Origin: Micromonospora globbae
GTDB taxonomy: Bacteria; Actinomycetota; Actinomycetes; Mycobacteriales; Micromonosporaceae
DNA length: 64,000 nucleotides
Direction: 5' to 3'
Assembly (NCBI RefSeq): GCF_003610785.1
Contig: NZ_RAQQ01000013.1
Location: 141,658 to 205,657 of the forward strand
Under the pieces are notes generated by a model. It was given only the letters and a program-made list of their open reading frames with translations, was not told the origin of the DNA and did no database searches. The position numbers and the translations under genes are program-made. Each line of letters begins with the position of its first letter. Within the stretch, counting starts at the first letter, position 1. Positions 16,240 to 24,755 of this stretch are shown here, piece by piece.

Positions 16240-17415
16240 TCAGACGTACCGTTCGAGGATGGACGCCTCGGCGAGCCGGGACAGGCCCTCGCGCACGCTG
16301 CGTGCCCGAGCGTCGCCGACCCCCTCGACGGCCTGGAGATCCTCCACCGTGGCGCCCAGCAGCCGCTGGAGGCTGCCGAAGTGCACGACGAGGCGGTCGA
16401 CCACCGCGGCCGGCAGCCGCGGCACCTTGGCGAGCAGCCGGAAGCCGCGCGGGCTCACGGCCGCGTCGAGCGCGTCGGAGGCGGCCGGGTAGCCGATGGC
16501 CTTCGCCACCGACACCAGGTCGATCAGCTCGGTGGCCCCGAGCAGGTCCAGCTCGACCAGCGCCTCGTCGAGGGTGCGCGACTTGCGGCCCGAGGGCAGG
16601 TAGTCCCGGATCACCAGGGTCCGGTCGGCGTCCACGCCCGCCATCAGCTCGTCGAGCTGGAGCGCCAGCAGCCGCCCGTCGGTGCCCAGCTCCACCACGT
16701 AGCCGGCGATCTCGTCGGCGATGCGGCGGACCATCTCCAGCCGCTGCACCACGGCCACCGCGTCGCGCACGGTGACCAGATCCTCGATCTCCAGCGCGGA
16801 GAGCGTGCCGGAGACCTCGTCGAGCCGCAGCTTGTAGCGCTCGAGGGTGGCCAGGGCCTGGTTGGCCCGGGAGAGGATGGCCGCCGAGTCGTCCAGCACG
16901 TGCCGCTGGCCGTTGACGTAGAGGCTGATGATCCGCATCGACTGGCTCACCGAGATCACCGGGTAACCGGTCTGGCGGGCCACCCGCTCGGCGGTGCGGT
17001 GCCGGGTGCCCGACTCCTCGGTGGGGATGGACGGGTCGGGCATCAGGTGCACCGCCGCCCGGACGATGCGGGTGCCGTCGCTGGAGAGCACCACGGCGCC
17101 GTCCATCTTGCACAGCTCACGGATGCGGGTGGCGGAGAACTCCACGTCGAGCGGGAAACCGCCCGTGCAGAGCCCTTCGACGACCTTGTCGTAGCCGAGG
17201 ACGATCAGCGCGCCGGTGCGGCCGCGCAGGATCCGTTCGAGGCCGTCCCGCAGGGCGGTGCCGGGCGCCATGAGCGCCAGGTTGGCGCGCAGCGGGTCAC
17301 CGGCGGCGCCTCCGGCCACGTTCACGCTGATCGGACGGGCGGGCGAGCCCACGGCGCCGGTGCGGGCGTGGGGCGTCGCGCCGGCAGGCTTGGTGGTATC
17401 GCGGTCGATCGGCAC
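16240..17415 (-). CDS. disA: DNA integrity scanning protein, diadenylate cyclase
   Basis: Makes c-di-AMP from two ATP and links it to DNA state. The 391-aa protein has the DAC domain with the catalytic MDGAVVL and GTRHRTAE motifs (about residues 100-145), a linker helix region and the C-terminal HhH DNA-binding domain (VEDLQAVEGVGDARARSVREGL). The start at GTG 17415 is chosen because TAGACT (17422-17427) lies exactly 6 nt upstream; a GTG two codons earlier at 17421 would directly abut the -10 box. The first 30 residues are a low-conservation extension. Confidence 0.94.
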   Translation of the reverse strand: MPIDRDTTKPAGATPHARTGAVGSPARPISVNVAGGAAGDPLRANLALMAPGTALRDGLERILRGRTGALIVLGYDKVVEGLCTGGFPLDVEFSATRIRELCKMDGAVVLSSDGTRIVRAAVHLMPDPSIPTEESGTRHRTAERVARQTGYPVISVSQSMRIISLYVNGQRHVLDDSAAILSRANQALATLERYKLRLDEVSGTLSALEIEDLVTVRDAVAVVQRLEMVRRIADEIAGYVVELGTDGRLLALQLDELMAGVDADRTLVIRDYLPSGRKSRTLDEALVELDLLGATELIDLVSVAKAIGYPAASDALDAAVSPRGFRLLAKVPRLPAAVVDRLVVHFGSLQRLLGATVEDLQAVEGVGDARARSVREGLSRLAEASILERYV

Positions 17416-17421
17416 GGGCAC

Positions 17422-17427
17422 AGTCTA
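17422..17427 (-). promoter_or_regulatory. -10 box deciding the disA start (leaderless)
   Basis: On the minus strand TAGACT is followed by GTGCCC and then GTG. The 6-nt spacing selects the second GTG (17415) as the start. Confidence 0.55.
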
Positions 17428-17546
17428 CGGACTGCCGTGCGGTGGGTGCTGTCGTGGTTACTGTGATGTGTCACGATGCCTTCCGTCCGGCCCGTGGAGG
17501 CGTGTCCGGTATCGGCCCGACGGTCCGGTCGGCCGACCACGACGGG

Positions 17547-19019
17547 TCACTCCGCCGACGCGCGCGCGGCACATTGCAGGGCCGTCCGGACGTCGGTGAC
17601 CTCCCTCACCCGCATCTGCTCGGGGACGACCCCGGTCGACTCCGGCCCGCATCCCGGGGGGACGAGGGCGATCCGGAAGCCCAGCCGGGCGGCCTCCGCG
17701 AGCCGGCGCGGCACGGCGCCGACCCGGCGGACCTCGCCGGTGAGCCCGACCTCCCCGATCGCCACCAGGTGCGGTGCGATGGCCAGGTTGAGTCCCCCGG
17801 AGGCGACGGCGAGCGCGACCGCCAGGTCGGCGGCCGGCTCCACCACCCGGATGCCACCCACGGTCGCCGCGAAGACCTCCCGGTCGTGCAGGGTGAGCCG
17901 CTCCGTCCGGCGCTGGAGCACGGCCAGCACCATCGCGAGCCGCGCCGAGTCGAGCCCCGACACCGTACGCCGTGGCGAGCCGGCCACGGTCGCGCCGATC
18001 AGCGCCTGCACCTCGGTGACGAGCGCGCGCCGCCCCTCCATGGCGACGGTGACGCAGGTGCCGGGAATCGGTTCGGAGTAGCGGGTCAGGAAGAGCCCCG
18101 ACGGGTCGGCCAGGCTGGTGATGCCGCCCTCGTGCATCTCGAAGCAGCCCACCTCGTCGGCCGCGCCGAACCGGTTCTTGACGCCGCGCACCATGCGCAG
18201 CGAGGAGTGCTTGTCGCCCTCGAAGTGCAGCACCACGTCGACGAGGTGCTCGAGCACCCGGGGACCGGCCACCTGCCCGTCCTTGGTGACGTGACCCACC
18301 AGCACGGTGGCGATGTTCCGTTCCTTGGCCACAGACACCAGGGCGGCGGTGACCGCCCGCACCTGGGTCACCCCACCGGGGACGCCCTCGGTGCCGGGGG
18401 TGGAGATGGTCTGCACCGAGTCCAGCACCAGCAGCCCCGGCTTGACCGCGTCGAGGTGGCCGAGCACCGCCGACAGGTCGCTCTCGGCGGCCAGGTAGAG
18501 CTGGTCGTGCAGGGCGCCCATCCGCTCGGCGCGCAGGCGCACCTGGCTGACCGACTCCTCGCCGCTGACCACCAGCGACGGGCTGCCGCCGCCGGCGGCC
18601 CACTGCTGGGCCACGTCGAGCAGCAGGGTGGACTTGCCGACGCCTGGTTCGCCGGCCAGCAGCACCACGGCGCCGGGCACCAGGCCGCCGCCGAGCACGC
18701 GGTCGAGCTCGCTCACCCCCGTCGGCCGGGCCCGGGCGGGCGCGGCGCTGATGGTGGCGATGGGCCGGGCCGGCTCGGCCGGCATGCGGGAGCTGACCAC
18801 CCGGCCGGAGACCGTGGGCCCGGTGATCGTCGACTCGACCACGGAGCCCCACTCGCCGCACTCCGGGCAGCGGCCCACCCACTTGGGCGGCTGGTGGCCG
18901 CAGGCGTCGCACTCGTAGGCCGGTCGGGGATCACGGCCGGTGGCGCGGCCCCGCCCGCCGGTCGCCGCGCCGCCGCGGGCTGACGTGGCTCGGGAGGTCG
19001 TCGATCGGGAGGTCGTCAC
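17547..19019 (-). CDS. radA: DNA repair protein RadA (Sms)
   Basis: RecA-like helicase that helps process recombination intermediates. The 490-aa protein has an N-terminal zinc finger (Cys37, Cys40, Cys51, Cys54), Walker A GEPGVGKST, the RadA-specific KNRFG motif (VKNRFGAADEVGCF), and a Lon-protease-like C-terminal domain. It is followed 132 bp later by disA in the same direction, the conserved radA-disA pair; DisA activity is known to respond to RadA in other bacteria. A TAGCGT box lies 6 nt before the GTG start. Confidence 0.95.
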   Translation of the reverse strand: MTTSRSTTSRATSARGGAATGGRGRATGRDPRPAYECDACGHQPPKWVGRCPECGEWGSVVESTITGPTVSGRVVSSRMPAEPARPIATISAAPARARPTGVSELDRVLGGGLVPGAVVLLAGEPGVGKSTLLLDVAQQWAAGGGSPSLVVSGEESVSQVRLRAERMGALHDQLYLAAESDLSAVLGHLDAVKPGLLVLDSVQTISTPGTEGVPGGVTQVRAVTAALVSVAKERNIATVLVGHVTKDGQVAGPRVLEHLVDVVLHFEGDKHSSLRMVRGVKNRFGAADEVGCFEMHEGGITSLADPSGLFLTRYSEPIPGTCVTVAMEGRRALVTEVQALIGATVAGSPRRTVSGLDSARLAMVLAVLQRRTERLTLHDREVFAATVGGIRVVEPAADLAVALAVASGGLNLAIAPHLVAIGEVGLTGEVRRVGAVPRRLAEAARLGFRIALVPPGCGPESTGVVPEQMRVREVTDVRTALQCAARASAE

Positions 19020-19025
19020 ACCAGC

Positions 19026-19031
19026 ACGCTA
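19026..19031 (-). promoter_or_regulatory. -10 box for leaderless radA transcript
   Basis: On the minus strand TAGCGT is followed by GCTGGT and the GTG start at 19019. Confidence 0.55.
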
Positions 19032-19091
19032 GCTCGGGGGTACGACCGGACGCGGCGCCCCCGCCGGAGCACGACCGGGCCGTACGACGAA

Positions 19092-19122
19092 ACACCGCCG
19101 GCGTGGTGCACGCCGGCGGTGT
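19092..19122 (-). terminator. Terminator after the LpqE-like gene
   Basis: Perfect 13-bp stem ACACCGCCGGCGT / ACGCCGGCGGTGT with a 5-nt loop, directly after the stop at 19143 on the minus strand. It separates this gene from radA. Confidence 0.8.
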
Positions 19123-19142
19123 CCGCGGTAGGTCGGGGAGGC

Positions 19143-19874
19143 TCAGCCGCCGTGCCCGGCGCCGCCCTCGTCGCCACCCTCGTAGCCGCCCTCACGCTCG
19201 ACGATCGGCGAGGGCGGGGCGGGCGGGGTGAACGGGACGGCGATCGGGGCGGGACCCGTGATGGTGTTGCCGTTGCCGAAGTCGAACGTGACGAAGACGT
19301 TCTGGCCGGAGCGGAGGGCCTCGTTGAGGCCGACCAGCTGGAGCATGCGGCCGGACTGCTGGTTCAGCTGCACGTAGCTCAGCGGGGCGATCTCGATCCG
19401 GGCGGGCTCCCCGGCCGGAGCCGACGGGCTGGCGGTGTCCGACGGGGTGGCCGAGGCGGAGCCGCCGGGCGAGGCCGACTCCGTGGGGGTCGCCGACGGC
19501 GAACCGGAGGGGGACTCGGACGGCGACGGCGACGGGCTGGCCGACGCGCCCACGCTGGTGACCACGACGTCCCGGGCGTCCTGGCTCGTGACGGTGACCG
19601 TGACCGGGTTCTTCGAGTCGTTGTAGATCACCGCGTTGAGCAGGGCGTCCTCGCCGGCCTTGTAGCCCTCCACGCCGGGGAACTCCACCAGCAGGCCGCG
19701 CACCGCCAGTTCGCCGTTCTCGGTCGAGATGTTGACGCCCTGGACCGACGGCACCTTGTTGGCCGTCTCCGAGATTTGTCCTGCGCCGCACCCGGACAGC
19801 AGCAGGCTGGTCGCCGCCGCCACCCCGGACAGCAGCAGGGCCGCCCGCCGGGAACCCCTGATCGAGCGCGTCAC
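19143..19874 (-). CDS. LpqE-like lipoprotein
   Basis: A 243-aa lipoprotein with signal peptide and a clear lipobox LLSGC. The mature part has GELAVRGLLVEF...AGEDALLNAVIYNDS (a Cu-chaperone/DUF461-like immunoglobulin fold), a Ser/Pro-rich insert of about 45 residues (ASPSPSPSESP...) and the conserved ending with an acidic Gly-rich tail (GGYEGGDEGGAGHGG). Its place next to radA matches lpqE (Rv3584), whose role is unsettled. GTG 19874 has a GAGGAGG ribosome site 7 nt upstream; longer starts lack one. Confidence 0.7.
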   Translation of the reverse strand: MTRSIRGSRRAALLLSGVAAATSLLLSGCGAGQISETANKVPSVQGVNISTENGELAVRGLLVEFPGVEGYKAGEDALLNAVIYNDSKNPVTVTVTSQDARDVVVTSVGASASPSPSPSESPSGSPSATPTESASPGGSASATPSDTASPSAPAGEPARIEIAPLSYVQLNQQSGRMLQLVGLNEALRSGQNVFVTFDFGNGNTITGPAPIAVPFTPPAPPSPIVEREGGYEGGDEGGAGHGG

Positions 19875-20013
19875 GTCGGTCCTCCTCGTCACGATCACAC
19901 CCGGTGCGTACGCCGGGCACGGTGGCCATGCCCGCGCAGACCGCGCTCCAGGGTAGTTGGGCCTGATCGAGGGCCGCACTCCGACCCGGGGATGCCACCT
20001 CGCGGGGTGACGA

Positions 20014-20853
20014 TCAGGCCACCCGACCGCTGGTGACCAGCAGCACCACGTCGATGAGCGCCACGAGCATCACGGCGCGGAAGGCGGCCACCGGACGGCG
20101 TCCGGCGCGGGCGGCGCCACGCCCGCCGTACCAGCTCAGCGGCGGCACCACGACGGCGGCCACGACCGCGGCGAGCCCGACCCCGGACGGCGGGCCGGGC
20201 GGCCCGAACACCAGGACGCCGGTCGCCGCGAGCAGCAGCACGGCGGCGGCGGCCCGGCTGCCGGCGGCGCCGAACCGGTGCGGAAGGCCCCGGACCCCGG
20301 TCCGGGCGTCGTCGACGAGGTCCGGCAGGACGTTGGCGAAGTGCGCGCCGGCGCCGAGGCAGGCGGCGGCGACCACCAGCCAGGCCGGCGGCGCCGGCGC
20401 GCCGGGCAGGGCCAGCACCACGAAGGCGGGCAGCGTCCCGAAGGAGACCGCGTAGGGCAGCACGGACACCGGCGTGGACTTGAGGGGCCAGTCGTAGAGG
20501 AGGGCGGAGACGAGCCCGAGGGTGACCCAGAACGCCGCGGCGGGGGTCGTGGTCAGCCCCAGCGCCGGGGTGGCGAGCGCGGCCACCGCGGCGCCCACGG
20601 CCACGGTGCGGCGGCGGACCGCGCCGGCCGGGACCGGCTTGTCGGTACGCCCCACGGCGGCGTCCCGGTCGGCGTCGATGGCGTCGTTCGCCCAGCCCAC
20701 GGCGAGCTGGCTGGCCAGCACGGTGAGGACGACGGCGGCCACCCCGGCCGGGCGGTGCCCCACGCCGACGGCCAGCAGGCCGGCCACGACGGTCACCGCC
20801 GCCGCCGGTTCCGGATGGCTCGCCCTGACCAGCCCTAACACCGAAGTCGACAT
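20014..20853 (-). CDS. UbiA-family prenyltransferase (AgqD-like)
   Basis: A 279-aa integral membrane enzyme with about eight helices. Both Asp-rich motifs of the UbiA family are present: GWANDAIDADRD and DLVDDARTG, which bind the prenyl diphosphate through Mg. It is divergent from a methyltransferase, flavoprotein and type III PKS set, matching the agq cluster of Actinoplanes missouriensis, where the UbiA enzyme puts a geranyl-derived group on a methoxyhydroquinone lipid. ATG 20853 is 6 nt after a CAGACT box. A menaquinone or heme role (MenA, CtaB) is less likely given these neighbours. Confidence 0.8.
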   Translation of the reverse strand: MSTSVLGLVRASHPEPAAAVTVVAGLLAVGVGHRPAGVAAVVLTVLASQLAVGWANDAIDADRDAAVGRTDKPVPAGAVRRRTVAVGAAVAALATPALGLTTTPAAAFWVTLGLVSALLYDWPLKSTPVSVLPYAVSFGTLPAFVVLALPGAPAPPAWLVVAAACLGAGAHFANVLPDLVDDARTGVRGLPHRFGAAGSRAAAAVLLLAATGVLVFGPPGPPSGVGLAAVVAAVVVPPLSWYGGRGAARAGRRPVAAFRAVMLVALIDVVLLVTSGRVA

Positions 20854-20859
20854 AAGGGA

Positions 20860-20892
20860 AGTCTGGTTGTTACCCGGGAGTCGTGCCACGCT
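20860..20892. promoter_or_regulatory. Overlapping divergent promoters of the type III PKS cluster
   Basis: Only 46 bp separate the two divergent starts. On the minus strand CAGACT (20860-20865) is 6 nt before the prenyltransferase ATG; on the plus strand CACGCT (20887-20892) is 7 nt before the methyltransferase ATG. Both would give leaderless messages and share upstream DNA. Confidence 0.4.
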
Positions 20893-20899
20893 CGGTTCC

Positions 20900-21661
20900 A
20901 TGCGAGACGTCGCTGCGGCGCCCACCCGGTCGCGGGTGCTGCCGCGCAACGATCCGCGCCAGTACGACGACCTCGCCGGCGAGTGGTGGCGGCCGGACGG
21001 CGCCTTCGCGATGCTGCACTGGCTCGCCGAGGCGCGGGCGGCTCTCGTGCCGCCCGCCGAGCGCCCCGGTGCGCTGCTCGTGGACCTCGGATGCGGTGCC
21101 GGGCTGCTCGCGCCGCACCTGGCCGGGAAGGGCTACCGGCACGTGGGTGTCGACCTGACCCGCTCGGCGCTGGCCCAGGCCGCCGCGCACGGGGTCACCC
21201 CCGTGAACGGGGACGTCACCGCCGTGCCGCTGGCCGACGGCTGCGCGGACGTGGTGGCCGCCGGTGAGGTGCTGGAGCACGTGCCGGACTGGCGGCGGGC
21301 GCTGGCCGAGGCGTGCCGGCTGCTGCGGCCCGGTGGCCTGCTGGTGCTGGACACCCTGAACGACACTGTGCTGAGCCGCGTCGTGGCGGTCCACGTCGGC
21401 GAGCGGCTGCCGACCGTGCCGCGCGGGATCCACGATCCACGGTTGTTCGTGGACGCCCGGGCGCTGGTGGCCGAGGCCGCCCGGCACGGCGTCGCGCTGC
21501 GGCTGCGCGGCGTCCGGCCGGAGGTGCGCGGGCTGCTCGGGTGGCTGTTCCGGCGCGTACGGGGTGCCTCCGGCACCGCGCCGGCGGGCCGCGCCCCGCG
21601 GATCGTGCCGACGCGCTCGACCGCGGTGCTGTACCAGGGCTGGGGGGTCCGGAAAGGATAG
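20900..21661 (+). CDS. UbiG-like SAM-dependent methyltransferase (AgqB-like)
   Basis: A 253-aa class I methyltransferase related to UbiG/3-demethylubiquinone O-methyltransferase: NDPRQYDDLAGEWWRPDGAFAMLH at the N-terminus, motif I VDLGCGAGLLAPHLA, and ADVVAAGEVLEHVPDWRRAL. In the related agq pathway the methyltransferase O-methylates the alkylresorcinol made by the type III PKS; that is the inferred role here. The gene starts a plus-strand run with the flavoprotein (41 bp gap) and PKS genes. Confidence 0.8.
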   Translation: MRDVAAAPTRSRVLPRNDPRQYDDLAGEWWRPDGAFAMLHWLAEARAALVPPAERPGALLVDLGCGAGLLAPHLAGKGYRHVGVDLTRSALAQAAAHGVTPVNGDVTAVPLADGCADVVAAGEVLEHVPDWRRALAEACRLLRPGGLLVLDTLNDTVLSRVVAVHVGERLPTVPRGIHDPRLFVDARALVAEAARHGVALRLRGVRPEVRGLLGWLFRRVRGASGTAPAGRAPRIVPTRSTAVLYQGWGVRKG

Positions 21662-21702
21662 TTCGGGCCCGGCGGGGTAAGGACGCCGAGGAGGGGGCGC
21701 AA

Positions 21703-22869
21703 GTGACCGTGCACGCGTTGGAGGCGGCCCGCAGGTTGGCGCCGCGATTCGCCGCCCGGGCGGCCGAGCACGACCGGGACGGCTCCTTCCCGGCCGAGGA
21801 CTTCGAGGACCTGCGGGAGGCCGGGCTCTTCGGGCTGATGGTGCCCCGCGACCTCGGCGGGTTCGGCGCCACGTTCGCCGAGTACGCGGCGGTCGCCACG
21901 GAGCTGGCCAAGGGGAACGGCGCGACCGCGCTGGTGTTCAACATGCACGCCTCGGTCACCGGTGCCCTGGGCGCGGTCACCGAGGAGCTGGCCGAGGCGC
22001 TCGGCGTACCGGACGAGGCCCTCGCGGCCCGCGACCGGCTGCTCCGGGCGGCGGCCGACGGCGCCTGGTACGCGGTGGCGATGAGCGAACGCGGCGCCGG
22101 CGCCCGGCTGTCCCAGCTCAGCACCGTCTACGAGCCGGTCGAGGGTGGCTGGCACATCAAGGGCAGCAAGACGTTCTGCTCGGGCGCCGGGCACCCGGAC
22201 GGCTACCTGGTCGCCGCCCGCAGCGCCGCCGACCAGTCGGTGGTGTCCCAGTTCCTCGTGCCGGCCGGCGAGGGCATCACCGTCGAGCCGACCTGGGACT
22301 CGCTGGGCATGCGCGCCACGGCCTCGCACGACCTGCACCTGGACGTGACCGTGCCGGCCGACCGGCTGCTCGGCGGGGTGGAGGGTCTCGCGCTGGTGGT
22401 CGCGCAGCTCATGCCGCACTGGCTCGTGGCCAGCTACGCGGCCGTCTACGTGGGGGTGGCCCGGGCGGCGGTCGAGGCGGCGGCCGAGCACCTGAACGCC
22501 CGCAACCTCGCCGGTCTGCCGGCGGTCCGGGCGCGGCTGGGTCGGGCCGACGCCGCCGTGGCGGCCGCCGAGCTGGTGGTGGCCGAGGCCGCGCGGCGGG
22601 TGGACGAGGCGCCGGGCGACGCCGAGACCAACCGCTGGGTGTGGCGGGCCAAGCTGCTCGCCGGCACGACCGCGGCCGACGTGGCCGCGTCGATGCTGGA
22701 GGCCGCCGGCACGTCGGCGACGCGCCGCGGCCATCCCCTGGAGCGGCTCTACCGGGACGCCCGCTGCGGGTCACTGCATCCGGCCACCTCGGACGTCTGC
22801 GCCGACTGGCTCGGCATCGCCGCGTTGGGCGGTGACCCGGACCGCGACGGCTCGGCGCCTCGTTGGTGA
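21703..22869 (+). CDS. Acyl-CoA-dehydrogenase-fold flavoprotein (AgqC-like candidate)
   Basis: A 388-aa protein with the three-part acyl-CoA dehydrogenase layout: helical N-domain (PRDLGGFGATFAEYAAVATELAKG), middle beta domain (AMSERGAGARLS, KGSKTFCSGAGHPDGYLVAA), and C-terminal helical domain with YRDARCGSLHPATSDVCADWLG. Some proteins of this fold are flavin monooxygenases rather than dehydrogenases; in the agq pathway an FAD monooxygenase hydroxylates the methylated alkylresorcinol, so a hydroxylase role is plausible. GTG 21703 has a GAGGGGG ribosome site. Dehydrogenation of a fatty acyl starter is the alternative. Confidence 0.65.
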   Translation: MTVHALEAARRLAPRFAARAAEHDRDGSFPAEDFEDLREAGLFGLMVPRDLGGFGATFAEYAAVATELAKGNGATALVFNMHASVTGALGAVTEELAEALGVPDEALAARDRLLRAAADGAWYAVAMSERGAGARLSQLSTVYEPVEGGWHIKGSKTFCSGAGHPDGYLVAARSAADQSVVSQFLVPAGEGITVEPTWDSLGMRATASHDLHLDVTVPADRLLGGVEGLALVVAQLMPHWLVASYAAVYVGVARAAVEAAAEHLNARNLAGLPAVRARLGRADAAVAAAELVVAEAARRVDEAPGDAETNRWVWRAKLLAGTTAADVAASMLEAAGTSATRRGHPLERLYRDARCGSLHPATSDVCADWLGIAALGGDPDRDGSAPRW

Positions 22870-22944
22870 GCGTGGGGCCGCCCGGGGCCGTCCCGGTCGA
22901 GGGGCGGTTCTGGGGAGGGCGGCGTCGGACGAGAGGTGGGGATC

Positions 22945-23994
22945 GTGTCGGTACCAGTGATCGCGGGCCTCGGGACGGCACAGCCGCCGTCGGCCCGGCA
23001 GGACGAGCTGTGGGAGGGCTTCTTCTCCCGGCACTTCTCGGGCGCCACCCGGTCGTTGGCGCAGCGGATCTTCGCGAACTCGGGGGTCAGCACCCGCCAG
23101 GCCGCGGTGAACCCGCTGCTGGAGGACGTCTCCGACTGGCCGACCGAGCGGCGGATGCGCCGCTACCTGGTCGAGGCGCTGCCGCTGGGCAAGGAGGCGG
23201 TGGGCCGGGCACTGACGGCGGCCGGCCTCGACGCCGTCGACATCGGGCTGTTCATCGTCTGCTCGTGCACCGGGTACGCCACCCCCGGGCTGGACATCCT
23301 GCTCGCCCGTGACCTCGGCATGGCGCCCACCACGCAGCGGATGTTCGTGGGCCACATGGGCTGCTACGCGGCGCTGCCCGGGCTCGGCGCGGCGAGCGAC
23401 TTCGTGACCGCGCGGGGCCGTCCGGCGCTGCTGCTCTGCGCAGAGCTGACGAGCCTGCACATCCAGCCCTCCACGGCGCGGGTGGACACCCAGCAGATCG
23501 TCTCGCACGCGCTCTTCTCGGACGCGGCGGTCGCCGCCGTGGTGCTTCCCGGCGGCCCGGGGTACGCGCTGCGGGAGGTCACGTCGGTCACCGACACCTC
23601 CACGGCCGACCACATGACGTGGGACGTCACCGACGCCGGTTTCCGGATGGGACTGTCGCCCAAGGTGCCGCAGGTGCTGTCCACACACGTCCGCGGCCTG
23701 GTCGACGACCTGCTGGCCCGGCACGGCACCGCGGTCGCCGAGCTGGACGGCTGGGCGGTGCACCCCGGCGGGCCGCGCATCCTCAACGTGGTGGAGCGTG
23801 AGCTGGGTCTTCCCCCGGACGCGCTCGCGTCGTCCCGGGCGACGCTGGACGAGCACGGCAACTGCTCCTCGCCGACGGTGCTGCTGATCCTGGACCGGCT
23901 GCGCCGCGCCGCCACGCCGCCGGAGCGGATCCTCATGCTCGCGTTCGGCCCGGGCCTCACCCTCTACGCCGTACTGCTCGATCGACAGGGCTGA
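22945..23994 (+). CDS. Type III polyketide synthase (AgqA-like)
   Basis: A chalcone-synthase-fold enzyme that extends an acyl-CoA with malonyl-CoA and cyclises the chain. The 349-aa product has the catalytic triad Cys140 (HMGCYAALPG), His273 (AVHPGG) and Asn306 (EHGNCSSPT) and the C-terminal FGPGLT loop. Among known actinobacterial families it resembles alkylresorcinol/alkylpyrone synthases. GTG 22945 has GAGAGG 8 nt upstream; a GTG at 22936 overlaps that site. Clustered with methyltransferase, flavoprotein and UbiA genes, so the expected product is a prenylated phenolic lipid. Confidence 0.9.
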   Translation: MSVPVIAGLGTAQPPSARQDELWEGFFSRHFSGATRSLAQRIFANSGVSTRQAAVNPLLEDVSDWPTERRMRRYLVEALPLGKEAVGRALTAAGLDAVDIGLFIVCSCTGYATPGLDILLARDLGMAPTTQRMFVGHMGCYAALPGLGAASDFVTARGRPALLLCAELTSLHIQPSTARVDTQQIVSHALFSDAAVAAVVLPGGPGYALREVTSVTDTSTADHMTWDVTDAGFRMGLSPKVPQVLSTHVRGLVDDLLARHGTAVAELDGWAVHPGGPRILNVVERELGLPPDALASSRATLDEHGNCSSPTVLLILDRLRRAATPPERILMLAFGPGLTLYAVLLDRQG

Positions 23995-24005
23995 GCGGTC
24001 ACGCC

Positions 24006-24011
24006 TAGGCT
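24006..24011 (+). promoter_or_regulatory. -10 box (leaderless) for the following hypothetical gene
   Basis: TAGGCT is followed by 6 nt and the ATG at 24018, so this gene is probably transcribed separately from the PKS gene that ends at 23994. Confidence 0.55.
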
Positions 24012-24017
24012 CGGCGC

Positions 24018-24650
24018 ATGGGCATCGAGGCGGATGACCGGTTGCGCCGCGGGGTGCTGGCCGGCGCGACCGTGCTCGTGCTGGTGGCCGGGGGCTGGTG
24101 GTGGCGGGCGAACGCCCCGGACGGCACCCGGGCCGGCTCGCCGCGCGACGTGGCTGCCGCCCGGGTCGGCGGGACCGATCCGGTGCGACTCGGCCCGGCC
24201 GACGGGCGGGCGGGAGCGGTCGTCCGGGTGGACCCGGCCACGGGGGCCGCTGTCCTCGTGACCGAGGACGACGCCGCCCTCCCGGTCGACCCCGGTCCCC
24301 GCCGCCGTGCCGAACCCGGGACCATCACGCAGGGCCTCGTCCTGCCGCGGGATCCGGACGCGCTCTGGCACGACGCCGTGACGCTCACCCGTCAGCGGAC
24401 CGTCTCGCAGCAGGTCGGCGGCGAGGACACGCCGCCCGCCGCGTACCTGCTCCAGTACCGGTGCACGGGGCCGGGGACGTTGCGGGTCTCGATCACGGGC
24501 GGCCGGGTGGTCAACCGCGCCCCGGCGGTCTGCGACGGCGCGATCCGCGCGCTCGTGGTCGTCGGGACGGGCGGGCCGCTGCGCGTCTGGCTCGCGAGCG
24601 CCGGCACCGAGTGGGTCCGGGTCGCCGTACAGCTGGTGCCGGCGGGCTGA
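24018..24650 (+). CDS. Membrane-anchored extracellular protein, hypothetical
   Basis: A 210-aa protein with one N-terminal membrane segment (GVLAGATVLVLVAGGWWW, about residues 12-29) and a secreted domain with one likely disulfide (YRCTG...AVCDG) and a final beta-rich stretch LRVWLASAGTEWVRVAVQLVPAG. I do not recognise the family. The start is supported by a -10 box 6 nt upstream. It lies just after the type III PKS gene but nothing links it to that pathway. Confidence 0.55.
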   Translation: MGIEADDRLRRGVLAGATVLVLVAGGWWWRANAPDGTRAGSPRDVAAARVGGTDPVRLGPADGRAGAVVRVDPATGAAVLVTEDDAALPVDPGPRRRAEPGTITQGLVLPRDPDALWHDAVTLTRQRTVSQQVGGEDTPPAAYLLQYRCTGPGTLRVSITGGRVVNRAPAVCDGAIRALVVVGTGGPLRVWLASAGTEWVRVAVQLVPAG

Positions 24651-24699
24651 CCGGCCGCGTCGCTTCCCGCCGCCGGCCCGGACGTCGCGGCCGGCGGTC

Positions 24700-24755
24700 G
24701 GGCGGCGAGGCGGGCCAGGTCGCGGCGGCGGTCAGGCGGCGAGGCGAGCCAGGTC
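24700..24755. repeat. Imperfect tandem repeat at the end of a minus-strand gene
   Basis: Two 22-bp copies (24700-24721 and 24734-24755) differ at one base. The second copy is the last codons and stop of the gene at 24732-25430; the first is a duplicate of that gene end lying outside it. Confidence 0.6.

Noticed and set aside
17463..17474. CRP-like site GTGATGTGTCAC upstream of disA
   Set aside because: The half-sites are separated by 4 bases rather than the 6 required for CRP-type dimers, and it is short enough to arise by chance.
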